DNA of 64,000 bases from Chloroflexota bacterium (GCA_024224815.1 JAAENC010000188.1:23120-87119); one strand, 5' to 3'; counted from the first letter of the stretch, positions 1 through 8,484 are shown. Program-made: numbers and translations. Notes: a model not told the origin generated them from the sequence alone.

Positions 1-1116
1 CGGGCAATAGGGATCATGATAAGAGATTTTTGCACCTTTTTCTGCGAGTAGAGCAATAACATCGAGAGCAGGGGATTCGCGTAAATCGTTCACATCCGGT
101 TTATAGGCCGCGCCCAGAACCAAAACCTTGCTCCCGTTAATCGCTTTGCGATTCGAGTTTAACGCATCCTGTACTTTTTGCATTACATAACGAGGCATTT
201 GCGTGTTGATTTCAGATGCCAATTCAATAAAACGTGCGTTGTAATTAACTGATTTCAATTTCCAGGAAAGATAAAGTGGGTCAATGGGAATACAGTGCCC
301 GCCCAAGCCGGGGCCCGGGGTAAATTTCATAAAGCCAAAAGGTTTCGTTGCGGCAGCGTCAATGACTTCCCAGACATCTACATCAAGGCGATCACACATA
401 ATCGCTAACTCGTTAACCAAGCCGATATTGATCATACGGAAGGTGTTTTCGAGCAATTTTGACATTTCGGCTGCTTCTGTGGAGGAAACAGGGACAACTT
501 TTTCTATCGCGCCGCTATACCATGCGCAGGCTACTTCGGTACAGGCTTCGGTGATCCCACCCAAAACTTTGGGGGTATTAATGGTCGTCCAATCTTCACG
601 ACCCGGATCAACGCGTTCAGGAGAAAAACTCAAGAAGAGGTCTTCGCCAACGGTTAAGCCGCTTTTCTCTGTGAGCATCGGCAGGATAAATTCGCGCGTT
701 GTGCCGGGATAAGTAGTTGACTCAAGCACAACGACCATGCCCGGGTGCATATATTTTGCCAAATCGGATGTCGCAGTGTCTATATAAGACATATCCGGGT
801 CGCCCGTTTTTTTCAGCGGCGTTGGCACACAAATGCTAACGGCTTCAACATCTTTAATTGCTGAGAAATCAGTTGTTGCTTTTATTTTGCCACTTTTTAC
901 CAACTTGGCCACATCTTCTGTGGGTACATCGGGAATATAACTGATGCCTTTATTCAAGTCATCAATTTTGGCTACATCAGGGTCAATGCCGATAACATCA
1001 AACCCAGCTTCAGCAAAAACTACGGCGAGGGGTAAGCCAACATAGCCAAGCCCTAAAACTGCCATGCGGGCTTTTTTTTCTTTTAATTGTGTAAGCAAAT
1101 TATCTTTTATATTCAT
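1..1116 (-). CDS. Nucleotide-sugar dehydrogenase, UDP-N-acetylglucosamine/mannosamine 6-dehydrogenase type (3' end cut off by window)
   Basis: It oxidises a UDP-amino sugar to the corresponding uronic acid with NAD+, supplying precursors for surface polysaccharide. Translating the minus strand from the ATG at 1116 gives an uninterrupted 372-residue reading with an N-terminal Rossmann motif GLGYVGLP and the catalytic-cysteine segment GLGGHCIPIDPLYLSWK. The GGHCIP form is typical of the UDP-GlcNAc/UDP-ManNAc dehydrogenases (WbpA/WecC group) rather than of UDP-glucose dehydrogenase. The C-terminal domain motif LGAAYKPDVNDLRESP is present, so only a short tail is missing. The gene starts 8 nt after tsaB and probably shares its transcript. 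The exact substrate cannot be decided from sequence alone. Confidence 0.9.
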   Translation of the reverse strand, partial: MNIKDNLLTQLKEKKARMAVLGLGYVGLPLAVVFAEAGFDVIGIDPDVAKIDDLNKGISYIPDVPTEDVAKLVKSGKIKATTDFSAIKDVEAVSICVPTPLKKTGDPDMSYIDTATSDLAKYMHPGMVVVLESTTYPGTTREFILPMLTEKSGLTVGEDLFLSFSPERVDPGREDWTTINTPKVLGGITEACTEVACAWYSGAIEKVVPVSSTEAAEMSKLLENTFRMINIGLVNELAIMCDRLDVDVWEVIDAAATKPFGFMKFTPGPGLGGHCIPIDPLYLSWKLKSVNYNARFIELASEINTQMPRYVMQKVQDALNSNRKAINGSKVLVLGAAYKPDVNDLRESPALDVIALLAEKGAKISYHDPYCP

Positions 1117-1124
1117 TTTTTTCC

Positions 1125-1793
1125 TTATGAGGGGATAGCTGCCCCAACCTGTAAATAGATCGGGGAAAGGGATGCCGCATCGTCCATGTCATTGGCTTGA
1201 TAGCGTTTCCAGGCCAGTTCTGCCAAATAAGCGGGACGGCGCGTTGATTTTAGTGGTGAGCTTAATCTTGCAAATTCATTTTTTTCTAAAATTTCACGTT
1301 CTTCTGCCAAAAGTTCTCCACAGACCAAAGTTGGGCTGTGGATAGATTCTTGCAGTTCGGTTATATTCATCACACTGAGATCTTCTTCTGGTTCCCAGAT
1401 TCCGCTTGGGGATGCGGTGTAGTAGCCAACTGCCAAACGTCCGCGACCAGCCTGTAAAAGGGTAGCAAGCCTAAGGTCACGAGCGGGTTGAGATGCTGCT
1501 AGAATATCCAATGTTGGGATTCCGATCAGCGGTATATTGCGCGAGAAAGCAAGCCCTTTCATCAGCGCAAGTCCTACCCGAAGGGAGGTAAACGACCCTG
1601 GCCCGAGCGCAACGCCGAGCGCGGAGATTTCATCCATCTCTGAATTTGTGCGTTTAAATAGGGCTGCAATTTCAGGCGCAAGGGTGGTTGTATGGCGTAG
1701 TTTTCCGCGCCAAAGTGTTTCGCCGATGACGTTAATCCCGTCATATAAGGCGATTCCGACCTGGGTGGTAGAGGTGTCAACAGCGAGGAGCAT
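1125..1793 (-). CDS. tsaB: tRNA threonylcarbamoyladenosine biosynthesis protein TsaB
   Basis: TsaB is the scaffold partner of TsaD and TsaE in making the t6A37 modification of ANN-decoding tRNAs in the cytoplasm. The 222-residue protein opens with the ASKHA-fold strand LLAVDTSTTQVGIALYDG and carries the family motif GPGSFTSLR at residues 64-72. Its length is normal for the family. The start codon overlaps the stop of tsaE by one base (TAATG), so the two are translationally coupled. TsaD and TsaC are not in the window. Confidence 0.95.
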   Translation of the reverse strand: MLLAVDTSTTQVGIALYDGINVIGETLWRGKLRHTTTLAPEIAALFKRTNSEMDEISALGVALGPGSFTSLRVGLALMKGLAFSRNIPLIGIPTLDILAASQPARDLRLATLLQAGRGRLAVGYYTASPSGIWEPEEDLSVMNITELQESIHSPTLVCGELLAEEREILEKNEFARLSSPLKSTRRPAYLAELAWKRYQANDMDDAASLSPIYLQVGAAIPS

Positions 1794-2290
1794 TAATTGC
1801 CTCCGAAGGCAGTTTTTTTCAGTTCTTTCATAATATTTTCATAACGTGCGCCTTGCGCCTTAAATTGGAGGCTACGTTGTTCTTCATCTATATAGTCGAG
1901 GTTTACCCAAAGTCGTTCAAGCGGAAGAATGCTTTCGATTCTTTCAGGCCATTCTATAACAAGGGGGCCCGCCATGATCATTTCGTCGAGGTCTAGCATT
2001 TCTGCTTCAGGAGCAGATTCGAGCCTGTAGGTATCGAGATGAAAAAGCTGGCTTTCATCTGCTCTTCTATATATATTAACGATAATAAAAGTTGGGCTGG
2101 AAACAGAATCCAGAGAGCCCCAACCTTGCGCCAGCCCTTGAACGAGAGTCGTTTTACCTGCGCCCAGATCACCCTGTAAACACAGGATATCTCCAGGCTT
2201 TAGAATTGCACCAAGACGCATTCCGATACGCCGAGATTGCTCCGGGCTGCGGCTGATAAATTCGAGGGTATTTTCGTCCAAAATAGGCAT
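1793..2290 (-). CDS. tsaE: tRNA threonylcarbamoyladenosine biosynthesis ATPase TsaE
   Basis: TsaE is the small P-loop ATPase that drives the TsaBDE complex for t6A synthesis. The 165-residue protein has the Walker A motif GDLGAGKT at residues 40-47, the SSPTF segment, HLDTYRL and VIEWPER, all characteristic of the family. No Shine-Dalgarno sequence precedes the ATG; instead a TATAAT box ends 7 nt upstream, so the mRNA may be leaderless. It is the first gene of a tsaE-tsaB-dehydrogenase operon. Confidence 0.95.
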   Translation of the reverse strand: MPILDENTLEFISRSPEQSRRIGMRLGAILKPGDILCLQGDLGAGKTTLVQGLAQGWGSLDSVSSPTFIIVNIYRRADESQLFHLDTYRLESAPEAEMLDLDEMIMAGPLVIEWPERIESILPLERLWVNLDYIDEEQRSLQFKAQGARYENIMKELKKTAFGGN

Positions 2291-2297
2291 GTGGGCG

Positions 2298-2326
2298 ATT
2301 ATACGTCAGGGGAGAGGGGAGGGCAA
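2298..2326 (-). promoter_or_regulatory. Promoter of the tsaE operon, leaderless type
   Basis: On the minus strand TTGCCC and TATAAT are separated by 17 nt, and the -10 box ends 7 nt before the tsaE ATG. Transcription would start at or next to the A of the ATG. A plus-strand TATAAT at 2353-2358 may serve mscS, but it lacks a convincing -35. Confidence 0.6.
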
Positions 2327-2420
2327 GTACGCAGATTTTAAGAACTTTCAGGTATAATCTCCGCGCGCCCTGCCATTAGGAGGGCTTTTTATTCACCTTA
2401 TTTTACAAAGAGGCTTCATA

Positions 2421-3218
2421 ATGGATATTAGATTCTTCGAAACACTCCCTGGCATTATCCCCGACATCGCTACTGCGTTGCTTGTCTTCATAGGCAGCTT
2501 TATTCTTGCAAAATTTCTCCGTAACTTACTCGACAAAATGCTCAAAGCACGCGGCGTAGACCCAGAGATCAGCATCCTGCTCGGACAACTTGTATACTGG
2601 AGTATTCTCATCTTCGGTATCATCACTGCCTTACAACTCTTTTTTGATGTTTCTGCATTTTTGGCAGGTCTTGGCATACTTGGGTTCACGATCGGCTTTG
2701 CCTTACAAGAGATCATGCAAAATTTCGTTGCCGGCATGATCCTTCTCATGCAGCAACCTTTTGATATCGGGAATTATGTCTCAGTTTCCGACTATGGCGG
2801 AAATGTGACCGCCATCAATATGCGCACCACAGAGCTAAAAACATTGGATGGACGCCTTATCATCATTCCTAATGCACAAGTCTTATCTAATCCGATTGAA
2901 AATTACAGCCGGGCAGATTTGCTCCGCGTAGACTTACCCGTCGGCGTCAGCTACGATACCGACCTTGACCTTGCACGTGCTACCATTATGGAAGCTCTTC
3001 CCGAAGTAAAAGGTTTTCTCGCTGAACCCGCCCCAAGCATCATCTACCACTCCTTTGGCGATTCGTCTATTAACATGGATATCCGTTTCTGGATCAAAAC
3101 AGCAGAAAATAATCTCTTTGACGCAAAAGATGAAGCGGTCATCATCACCAAACGTGCGCTGGATGCCAAAGGTGTTGATATTCCATTCCCCATTCGTACC
3201 GTATATATGCAAAAATGA
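2421..3218 (+). CDS. mscS: Small-conductance mechanosensitive channel, MscS family
   Basis: MscS channels release solutes on hypo-osmotic shock. The 265-residue protein has three N-terminal membrane segments (about 12-35, 55-75 and 80-110). The glycine/alanine-rich pore helix GLGILGFTIGFALQEIMQNF runs into the beta domain motif FDIGNYV, followed by the PNAQVLSNPIENYSR segment and a C-terminal alpha/beta domain. Length matches minimal MscS proteins. It is transcribed away from tsaE and ends at a strong terminator. Confidence 0.92.
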   Translation: MDIRFFETLPGIIPDIATALLVFIGSFILAKFLRNLLDKMLKARGVDPEISILLGQLVYWSILIFGIITALQLFFDVSAFLAGLGILGFTIGFALQEIMQNFVAGMILLMQQPFDIGNYVSVSDYGGNVTAINMRTTELKTLDGRLIIIPNAQVLSNPIENYSRADLLRVDLPVGVSYDTDLDLARATIMEALPEVKGFLAEPAPSIIYHSFGDSSINMDIRFWIKTAENNLFDAKDEAVIITKRALDAKGVDIPFPIRTVYMQK

Positions 3219-3236
3219 TCTTCCTTTTAGAACGCA

Positions 3237-3275
3237 AAACGGGATTGGCTTGAAGCCAATCCCGTTTTTTGTTTT
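3237..3275. terminator. Bidirectional intrinsic terminator
   Basis: A near-perfect hairpin (AAACGGGATTGGCTT paired with its complement, 3-nt loop) is followed by a T-run on the plus strand and preceded by A-residues. It lies between the convergent mscS and glycosyltransferase genes and can serve both. Confidence 0.85.
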
Positions 3276-3287
3276 AATGACTCTATT

Positions 3288-4424
3288 CTAGAGGCCCAAT
3301 CTCTCCCCAATGATCCGTGCAATATTTCGGGAGGCTTCTGGTTGAGCAACTTTTTTGCAATTTTGAACCACTTTCTCTCTCGTGGGCGGATGCGTGATCC
3401 AACGCGCAAGGGTACGGACAACATCTTCAGGGTTGGGTGCCCAAACGCCGGTTTCTGTCTCTTCAACGTAGGTTACATTGCCATCTTCTTGGCCGGGCAA
3501 GCGAGCAAAAAGAATCAGGGGCAAATGTGCAGCGAGAGATTCTGCAATCGTTCCTGGCCCCGCTTTGGTGATGAGTACATCGGCCGCGCGCATAAAATCG
3601 GGCATGTCTTTGGTAAAGCCATAAACAAAGGCGGGAATGCCGAAATCTATTGCTTCTAGTTCATTCTTGAGTTTTTCGTTTCGCCCTGCAATGATGACTA
3701 ATCCCAGATATAGGCCTGAGTTTGCAATGGCTTCGGCTGTTTCTTTGAGCGGGCCCATTCCATCGCCGCCGCCAACGAGGAGGGCAATGAAAATATCTTG
3801 GGGCAAGCCTAGTTTTTCTCTTAATTCTTTTTTTGTACCAGAGGGAACAGCACATCTTTCTGGGAGGGGTTGCCCGACTACGCGTAGTTTTTCTGGGGGC
3901 ATATCATATGCTAGGGCACGTTGCCGAGCCATTTCGGTGGGCACCAAGCTCAAATCAGCGCGCGTATCGAACCAGAGCGCGTGCGAGGTAACCATATCTG
4001 TTACGACGGTGATAAAGTGGGGGCGCTCATCTATATCTCCATCCGATAAAACTTTAAGAAAAGCCGTAGTTGCGAGGGCGTGAACGGCTACGATCATATC
4101 TGCGGGGTGATTTTTGACGAGGGTTTTTGTGGCTTTACCGATATAAGGCCACATGCTAGCGGTGATGGCGCGGGCGCGGAGGCGACCATCACTGATCTTG
4201 AAACTCAGCCCCCAAAGATAGGGCGCTTTGACCATTTCGGGGTACCAGTCTGGCATTTTGTTGAAGGGAAGGGGTGCGCCGCCTTTTAGAAAATCGACCA
4301 TTTCTGTTGTAAAAGAATCGCCAAATTCTAGATGCAGGGCTTCGATGATGGATTCTGTAGAACTGCGATGTCCACCACCTGTGTCTGAAAAAAGGAAGAG
4401 AATATGCGGTTTTTTATTACCCAT
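3288..4424 (-). CDS. MGDG synthase/UgtP-like glycolipid glycosyltransferase (GT28 fold)
   Basis: The likely role is transfer of a sugar from a UDP donor to diacylglycerol to make membrane glycolipids. The 378-residue protein starts with FLFSDTGGGHRSS, the hallmark of the MGDG-synthase N-terminal domain. Its GT28-type C-terminal half has LLVGGGDGMGPL, the donor site TKAGPGTIAESLA and PGQEDGNV. There is no signal peptide, consistent with a cytoplasmic, peripheral membrane enzyme. Its start lies inside the end of the DUF951 gene (8-bp overlap), so the two are coupled. The sugar and acceptor are inferred from the family only. Confidence 0.85.
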   Translation of the reverse strand: MGNKKPHILFLFSDTGGGHRSSTESIIEALHLEFGDSFTTEMVDFLKGGAPLPFNKMPDWYPEMVKAPYLWGLSFKISDGRLRARAITASMWPYIGKATKTLVKNHPADMIVAVHALATTAFLKVLSDGDIDERPHFITVVTDMVTSHALWFDTRADLSLVPTEMARQRALAYDMPPEKLRVVGQPLPERCAVPSGTKKELREKLGLPQDIFIALLVGGGDGMGPLKETAEAIANSGLYLGLVIIAGRNEKLKNELEAIDFGIPAFVYGFTKDMPDFMRAADVLITKAGPGTIAESLAAHLPLILFARLPGQEDGNVTYVEETETGVWAPNPEDVVRTLARWITHPPTREKVVQNCKKVAQPEASRNIARIIGERLGL

Positions 4425-4617
4425 TTTCTCCTTCTTTTGGCAGAATCATTTTCAGCCTGCGTTTAAGTTCTCTGCGAGTGAGCATAACGCGGCGTTGACA
4501 GCCGAGACATTCGAGGCCAATATCTGCACCGAGACGGGTGACTTTCCACTCATAAGAGCCACAAGGATGCGGTTTTCTTAAGCGGAGGGTGTGGTTGAGT
4601 TCTAGTTCGGGGAGCAT
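4417..4617 (-). CDS. DUF951 family small protein
   Basis: This 66-residue protein matches the DUF951 pattern: HPCGSYEWKVTRLGADIGLECLGCQRRVMLTR, with a Cys-x2-Cys type pair after the HPCGS motif, suggesting a small metal-binding or nucleic-acid-binding fold. The function of the family is unknown to me. A TATAAT box ends 6 nt before the ATG and no Shine-Dalgarno is seen. Its 3' end overlaps the glycosyltransferase start. Confidence 0.85.
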   Translation of the reverse strand: MLPELELNHTLRLRKPHPCGSYEWKVTRLGADIGLECLGCQRRVMLTRRELKRRLKMILPKEGENG

Positions 4618-4623
4618 GGAGGC

Positions 4624-4629
4624 ATTATA
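4624..4629 (-). promoter_or_regulatory. -10 box of a probable leaderless promoter for the DUF951 gene
   Basis: TATAAT on the minus strand is separated from the ATG by only GCCTCC (6 nt). No clear -35 hexamer was found at 16-18 nt upstream, so this rests on the -10 alone. Confidence 0.45.
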
Positions 4630-4722
4630 CCCCGAGAGAAAGGGGTACTTTACCGCAAGTGTGGGGGAGCAATTACTGTATAATCAGAAAATCTTGTTTA
4701 TTGGTTTATATGGAGATTGCAA

Positions 4723-5217
4723 ATGAGACGCTCTTTTATCGGGTTTTTTCTGTTTCTTATTATTGCGCTAAGCGCTTGTGCGCCTCTAAAGCCTGAATCT
4801 CTTCCTTTAGAACATCCTTCCATTATTAGAGATACAGAAACAGAAAAAACCTTGAAACTTAATCGTGCGCTTTGGGAAAAGCAGGCAGCGGAAAATTATC
4901 AATATACTTTGGCTGTTTTTTGTAATTGTCCATCCGAATTTGATGAGCCTGTCATCATTAGAGTGCAAAATGGAGAAGCTGTTTCGATTAAAAACACGAA
5001 TAGCAGCGCTGAAATGGAAAGCGATCTTTTCAGCGCTTACGATACCATCGACGAACTATTTGATGTTATCCAGTTAGCTATAGAAAGAGGCGCTGATGAG
5101 ATCAAGGTTAACTATGATTCTGATTACGGATATCCAATAAATATCAGTATCGACTATGATTTAGAAGGCATTGATGATGAAGAAGGCTATACAATAAGCA
5201 ACGTTGAAATTCGATAA
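4723..5217 (+). CDS. DUF6174-type lipoprotein
   Basis: A lipoprotein signal peptide (basic start, hydrophobic core, lipobox LSAC) is followed by a domain with NYQYTLAVFCNCP, an IRVQNGEAV strand, a TIDELFDVIQLAIERGAD helix and NYDSDYGYPINISIDYDLE. These features fit the DUF6174 family of secreted proteins of unknown function. I place the start at the ATG of 4723 because GGAG lies 7 nt upstream; a TTG six bases earlier is in frame but overlaps that site. Expected location is the outer face of the membrane. A TATAAT at 4679-4684 may be its -10 box. Confidence 0.8.
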   Translation: MRRSFIGFFLFLIIALSACAPLKPESLPLEHPSIIRDTETEKTLKLNRALWEKQAAENYQYTLAVFCNCPSEFDEPVIIRVQNGEAVSIKNTNSSAEMESDLFSAYDTIDELFDVIQLAIERGADEIKVNYDSDYGYPINISIDYDLEGIDDEEGYTISNVEIR

Positions 5218-5234
5218 TTTAAGGAAATAAATTC

Positions 5235-5999
5235 ATGCACATTCTCGTAACAAATGATGATGGCGTTCACGCCCCCGGGCTTCTCGCTCTTACCCAAGCC
5301 ATGCAAAAATTGGATAATGTTAAAACAACCGTTCTCGCCCCAGACCGGAATTGGTCGGCTTCTGGACACACAAAAACCCTTGGGCGCCCTTTACGGGTGG
5401 ATGAAACAAATCTTACCGACGGAACGCCCGCTTTAACAACAGATGGTGCGCCCTCAGACTGCGTCGCGCTGGCTCTGCTTGGGTTAACAGCCCCCGTCGA
5501 CTTGGTCGTAACCGGAATCAATCCCCACGCAAATATCGGCGATGATATTACTTACTCAGGCACAGTCACCTCCGCGATGGAAGCCGTAATCCACGGCATC
5601 CCCGGCTTAGCCTTTTCACTCGAAACAGATCGTAATCTCTCCGAGCATGATTACGCCCCCGCGGCAGAAATTGCCCGCCAAGTCGCTGAAAAAGTGATTG
5701 CAGAAGGGTTGCCAAAAGGTATTTTCTTGAGCACCAATATCCCCTATTTGCCACTTGATGAAATAAAGGGTTTTCGCATCACAAAACAAGGAAAACGCAT
5801 CTACCAAGATAAACTTATCTCTCGCAAAGACCCATTTGGCCGCCCCTACTACTGGATCGGCGGCGAACACCCCACCGGTGAAATGATTCCCGATACTGAT
5901 TTTGGCGCAATAAACGAAGGTTATATATCTATAACGCCCCTGCAACTAGATCTAACTGCTTATAATGAAATAGATCATCTAAAAGAATGGAAATGGTAG
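5235..5999 (+). CDS. surE: 5'/3'-nucleotidase SurE
   Basis: SurE dephosphorylates nucleoside 5'- and 3'-monophosphates using a divalent metal. The 254-residue protein begins with ILVTNDDGVHAPG, whose two aspartates bind the metal, and has the later motifs TDGAPSDCVALAL, GINPHANIGDDITYSGTVTSAMEA and LSTNIP. Length is typical. AAGGA precedes the ATG. The next gene starts 3 nt after its stop. Confidence 0.96.
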   Translation: MHILVTNDDGVHAPGLLALTQAMQKLDNVKTTVLAPDRNWSASGHTKTLGRPLRVDETNLTDGTPALTTDGAPSDCVALALLGLTAPVDLVVTGINPHANIGDDITYSGTVTSAMEAVIHGIPGLAFSLETDRNLSEHDYAPAAEIARQVAEKVIAEGLPKGIFLSTNIPYLPLDEIKGFRITKQGKRIYQDKLISRKDPFGRPYYWIGGEHPTGEMIPDTDFGAINEGYISITPLQLDLTAYNEIDHLKEWKW

Positions 6000-6002
6000 C
6001 CC

Positions 6003-6392
6003 ATGCCCCGCTTTACATCTACTAAAAATCAGCTTGATTATAATATCCTGGTCTGGGAGATCGTGAAACGCATCCCAACTGGGATGGTCTGCACCTATGG
6101 ACGCATCGCGGATATGATTCCGCCGCCAAATGAGATGGATCCGAAAGCCTATAAAGCTTTCGGCGCGCGTTGGGTTGGGGGTGCAATGGCAAAATGCCCC
6201 GATAATGTCCCTTGGTGGCGCGTCATTAATGCGCAGGGGAAAATCAGCGCGCGTCCTACTGCTCCTCGTCAGCGAGAGTTATTAGAAGACGAAGGGGTTA
6301 TCTTCGACGAAAAAGAGAAGATCGATTTGAAGGTCTTTTTATGGGAAGAGGGAAAGCCCTCACAAGCCACGCTGTTTGACAACTTCAAATAA
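6003..6392 (+). CDS. Alkyltransferase-like protein (MGMT DNA-binding domain lacking the acceptor cysteine)
   Basis: The 129-residue protein matches the DNA-binding domain of O6-alkylguanine-DNA alkyltransferase (VWEIVKRIPTGMVCTYGRIADM, FGARWVGGAMAKCPDNVPWWRVINAQGKIS, RQRELLEDEGV). The usual PCHRV active site reads PWWRV: the alkyl-accepting cysteine is tryptophan, as in ATL proteins. Known ATLs bind alkylated guanine and pass it to nucleotide excision repair. It lies just downstream of surE. Its last 33 bp overlap the 3' end of the convergent methyltransferase gene. Confidence 0.92.
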   Translation: MPRFTSTKNQLDYNILVWEIVKRIPTGMVCTYGRIADMIPPPNEMDPKAYKAFGARWVGGAMAKCPDNVPWWRVINAQGKISARPTAPRQRELLEDEGVIFDEKEKIDLKVFLWEEGKPSQATLFDNFK

Positions 6393-7124
6393 CAAAATCG
6401 CCCCCGCCACAGCCGCGTTCAGCGACTCAGTTTTATCTTTCATGGGGATATAGATTTCGGCGTCCGCTAACTCTCGTGCGGATTCACTCGCCCCATCTGC
6501 TTCCCCGCCAATGATCAGCGCACACGCCTGATTTAGATTTGCTTCCGTATAAAGAACATCTCCCTCCATTTCAGCCAAAAGCACCGTTAAGCCCTGCACC
6601 TTATCTTTTATCTCATCCCATCCCATCGAAATAATAGGCATCCGAAAATGCCCACCCATCCCGGAGCGGATCACTTTTGGCGAAAAAGCGTCGGCTGTAT
6701 TTGGAGGCAAAATCACCGCGTCCACGCCTGCGGCAGAAGCAGTGCGAATCAATGTGCCGAGATTCCCCGGGTCACGAATTTGGTCAAGGATCAGGAGAAA
6801 ATCGGGAGAATCAAGAATAGGGAGTAGAGTATGGTCAAGGACAGCAAGAATCCCCTGAGATGCTTCGGTATCTGAAACGGATTTTAGCAAGGCTGAGTCT
6901 ACTTCTTCGGTTTCAACATCTTCTAAAGACTGGATCAATTCTTTTCCACGTTCGCTGAGGGTACGGTCATAGAGTACAAAGCGAACTTCCCAATTTGCAG
7001 CAACCGCTTCTTCAAAAAGACGCACACCCTCTACGAGAAAGGCATTCTCTTTGCGACGAACTTTTGCACGTCCTTGCAAAGCGCGGATAAGTTTGAGTTT
7101 GGGGTTTTGTGGGGATGTGATCAT
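6360..7124 (-). CDS. SpoU/TrmH family RNA 2'-O-methyltransferase
   Basis: This enzyme methylates a ribose 2'-OH of rRNA or tRNA with SAM. The 254-residue protein has an N-terminal substrate-binding domain (residues 1-90, opening ITSPQNPKLKLIRALQGRAKVRRKE-like) and a trefoil-knot SpoU domain with LDQIRDPGNLGTLIRTA, LIIGGEADGAS and IPMKDKTESLNAAVAGAI. The family is sure; whether it acts like RlmB or TsnR is not. It ends inside the ATL gene on the opposite strand, an unusual 33-bp tail-to-tail overlap. Confidence 0.92.
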   Translation of the reverse strand: MITSPQNPKLKLIRALQGRAKVRRKENAFLVEGVRLFEEAVAANWEVRFVLYDRTLSERGKELIQSLEDVETEEVDSALLKSVSDTEASQGILAVLDHTLLPILDSPDFLLILDQIRDPGNLGTLIRTASAAGVDAVILPPNTADAFSPKVIRSGMGGHFRMPIISMGWDEIKDKVQGLTVLLAEMEGDVLYTEANLNQACALIIGGEADGASESARELADAEIYIPMKDKTESLNAAVAGAILLFEVVKQRGL

Positions 7125-7136
7125 AGATAAATAAGA

Positions 7137-7167
7137 GACCTGACAGGTTTTAAAAACCTGTCAGGTC
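7137..7167. repeat. Perfect palindrome with CCTGACAGGT core
   Basis: Two perfect 15-bp arms (GACCTGACAGGTTTT and its complement) flank one central base between the macrodomain gene and the methyltransferase gene. A close relative sits at 27745-27776. It could form a hairpin, but the T-tract on the minus side is poor, so a terminator role is uncertain. Confidence 0.75.
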
Positions 7168-7174
7168 TTGCTCT

Positions 7175-7738
7175 TTACTTTTTATATTCTCGCCAAAAAA
7201 CAAGATAAAGCTCTGCGTCTGCTTTCCCATAAAGGATCAGACGAACTTTTTTTAACGGAGAATCTTCATTTTTGCTGAGGTAATTCTCAATAGATGAGAA
7301 GATGATTCTCGCCGCGCGTTCTTTAGGAAAACCGAATATTCCGGTCGAGATGGCGGGTAATGACACGGAGGCAAGCCCAAGGTCAGATGCGACGCGAAGC
7401 GATCCTGTTATAGCATCTGCCAGTTTTTTATCCTCATCCCCATCACCCCAAACAGGGCCAACAGCGTGGATCACATATTTACAGGGTAATTTTCCAGCAG
7501 CGGTGTGGGCGGGTTGGGCATGACTGACTTCTCCATGCTGCCGCACCCATTTTTGGCTTTCATGCTGAATAATATCGCCTCCCTTGCGAGAAATTGTCCA
7601 GGCTACTCCACCGCTATGTTGCAGCCGACTATTAGCAGCATTAACGATGGCATCAACCTTTTCTTTGGTGATGTCACCCTGCACTATTTGGAAAATTTTA
7701 TCCTTAAGGAATATCTCTTCGAGAAGAATTTCGTTCAT
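7175..7738 (-). CDS. Macrodomain protein (ADP-ribose/O-acetyl-ADP-ribose hydrolase-like)
   Basis: Macrodomains bind ADP-ribose; many remove it from proteins, nucleic acids or O-acetyl-ADP-ribose. The 187-residue single-domain protein has IVQGDITKEKVDAIVNAANSRLQHSGGVA, AGKLPCKYVIHAVGPVW and LPAISTGIFGFPKERAA, the three conserved loops of the ADP-ribose pocket. It is cytoplasmic (no signal). A TACAAT box at 7745-7750 ends 6 nt before the ATG, so it may be leaderless. No ADP-ribosyltransferase toxin is next to it. Confidence 0.92.
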   Translation of the reverse strand: MNEILLEEIFLKDKIFQIVQGDITKEKVDAIVNAANSRLQHSGGVAWTISRKGGDIIQHESQKWVRQHGEVSHAQPAHTAAGKLPCKYVIHAVGPVWGDGDEDKKLADAITGSLRVASDLGLASVSLPAISTGIFGFPKERAARIIFSSIENYLSKNEDSPLKKVRLILYGKADAELYLVFWREYKK

Positions 7739-7753
7739 GCCCCCATTGTATCT

Positions 7754-7791
7754 TAAAAAAAATAAGGGCGAGTTTGAGAAACCCGCCCTTA
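7754..7791 (-). terminator. Terminator of the infC-rpmI-rplT operon
   Basis: A 13-bp hairpin (TAAGGGCGGGTTT paired with AAACTCGCCCTTA, one mismatch) is followed on the minus strand by a run of eight or nine T residues just after rplT. Confidence 0.9.
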
Positions 7792-7808
7792 CAGTATTTA
7801 CGCTTTAT

Positions 7809-8159
7809 TTACGCGTTTTTGGCTTGTGCTACGACTGCGGCAAAGCCTTCGGGGTCGCGTACGGCCATATCGGCCAGCATTTTGCGGTTGAGTTCGATAT
7901 CTGCTTTTTTGAGTAGGTGGATCAGTTTGCTATAAGTAACACCGTTTAAACGGGCAGCGGCGTTGATGCGGGCAATCCACAGTCTGCGAAGATCGCGACG
8001 GCGGTTGCGGCGGTCTCGGTATGAATACCAAAGACTTTTAAGCATTGCTTCATTTGCTCGGCGGAAGAGCTTGCTCTTCGAGCCATACTGACCTTTGGTC
8101 AGCTTTAATATTTTTTTATGTCGTCTGCGTCCGTGAGGACCGTTTTTTACTCTTGCCAT
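7809..8159 (-). CDS. rplT: 50S ribosomal protein L20
   Basis: L20 binds 23S rRNA early in 50S assembly. The 116-residue protein is basic and has the conserved N-terminus [26 protein letters not shown] and the globular part [34 protein letters not shown] lies upstream of the ATG. It is the last gene of infC-rpmI-rplT; in other bacteria L20 represses this operon. Confidence 0.98.
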   Translation of the reverse strand: MARVKNGPHGRRRHKKILKLTKGQYGSKSKLFRRANEAMLKSLWYSYRDRRNRRRDLRRLWIARINAAARLNGVTYSKLIHLLKKADIELNRKMLADMAVRDPEGFAAVVAQAKNA

Positions 8160-8253
8160 TTTTTATCTCCTGCGAACCGATGAGCGTCGGCGCGAGCTTG
8201 CTCGCCACCAGTTATTACACTCAATAGTTGCAACTAAAGTTTTTTGAAAAAAA

Positions 8254-8484
8254 TTATTTTTTCATGTTGGGTGCAAGGCGTTTGATGCGTTTAATAAGAC
8301 CGCTACCTTGAACAACAACCATTGAATCTAACATTGATTTTGTACGCTTGGATGTACGACGACGGAAGTGACTCTTGCCGCCTTTGGTGCGTACCAATTT
8401 CCCAGAACCGGTTAAACGAAAACGTTTTGATGTCGCTTTATGGGTTTTGAGCTTAAACTTCTTGGTTTTTGCTTTCTTGGGCAT
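8254..8484 (-). CDS. rpmI: 50S ribosomal protein L35
   Basis: The 76-residue, strongly basic protein has the L35 pattern (MPKKAKTKKFKLKTHKATSKRF with TGSGKLVRTKGGKSH). It follows infC by about 70 bp and precedes rplT in the usual order. The 94-bp gap to rplT holds short inverted repeats (GGCGAGCAAGCTCGC and CCGACGCTCATCGG) that may fold in the mRNA. Confidence 0.97.
   Translation of the reverse strand: MPKKAKTKKFKLKTHKATSKRFRLTGSGKLVRTKGGKSHFRRRTSKRTKSMLDSMVVVQGSGLIKRIKRLAPNMKK

Noticed and set aside
284-712. 142-residue plus-strand reading frame at the left edge
   Set aside because: It is antisense to the nucleotide-sugar dehydrogenase, whose motifs are clear on the minus strand; the plus-strand translation has no recognisable pattern.
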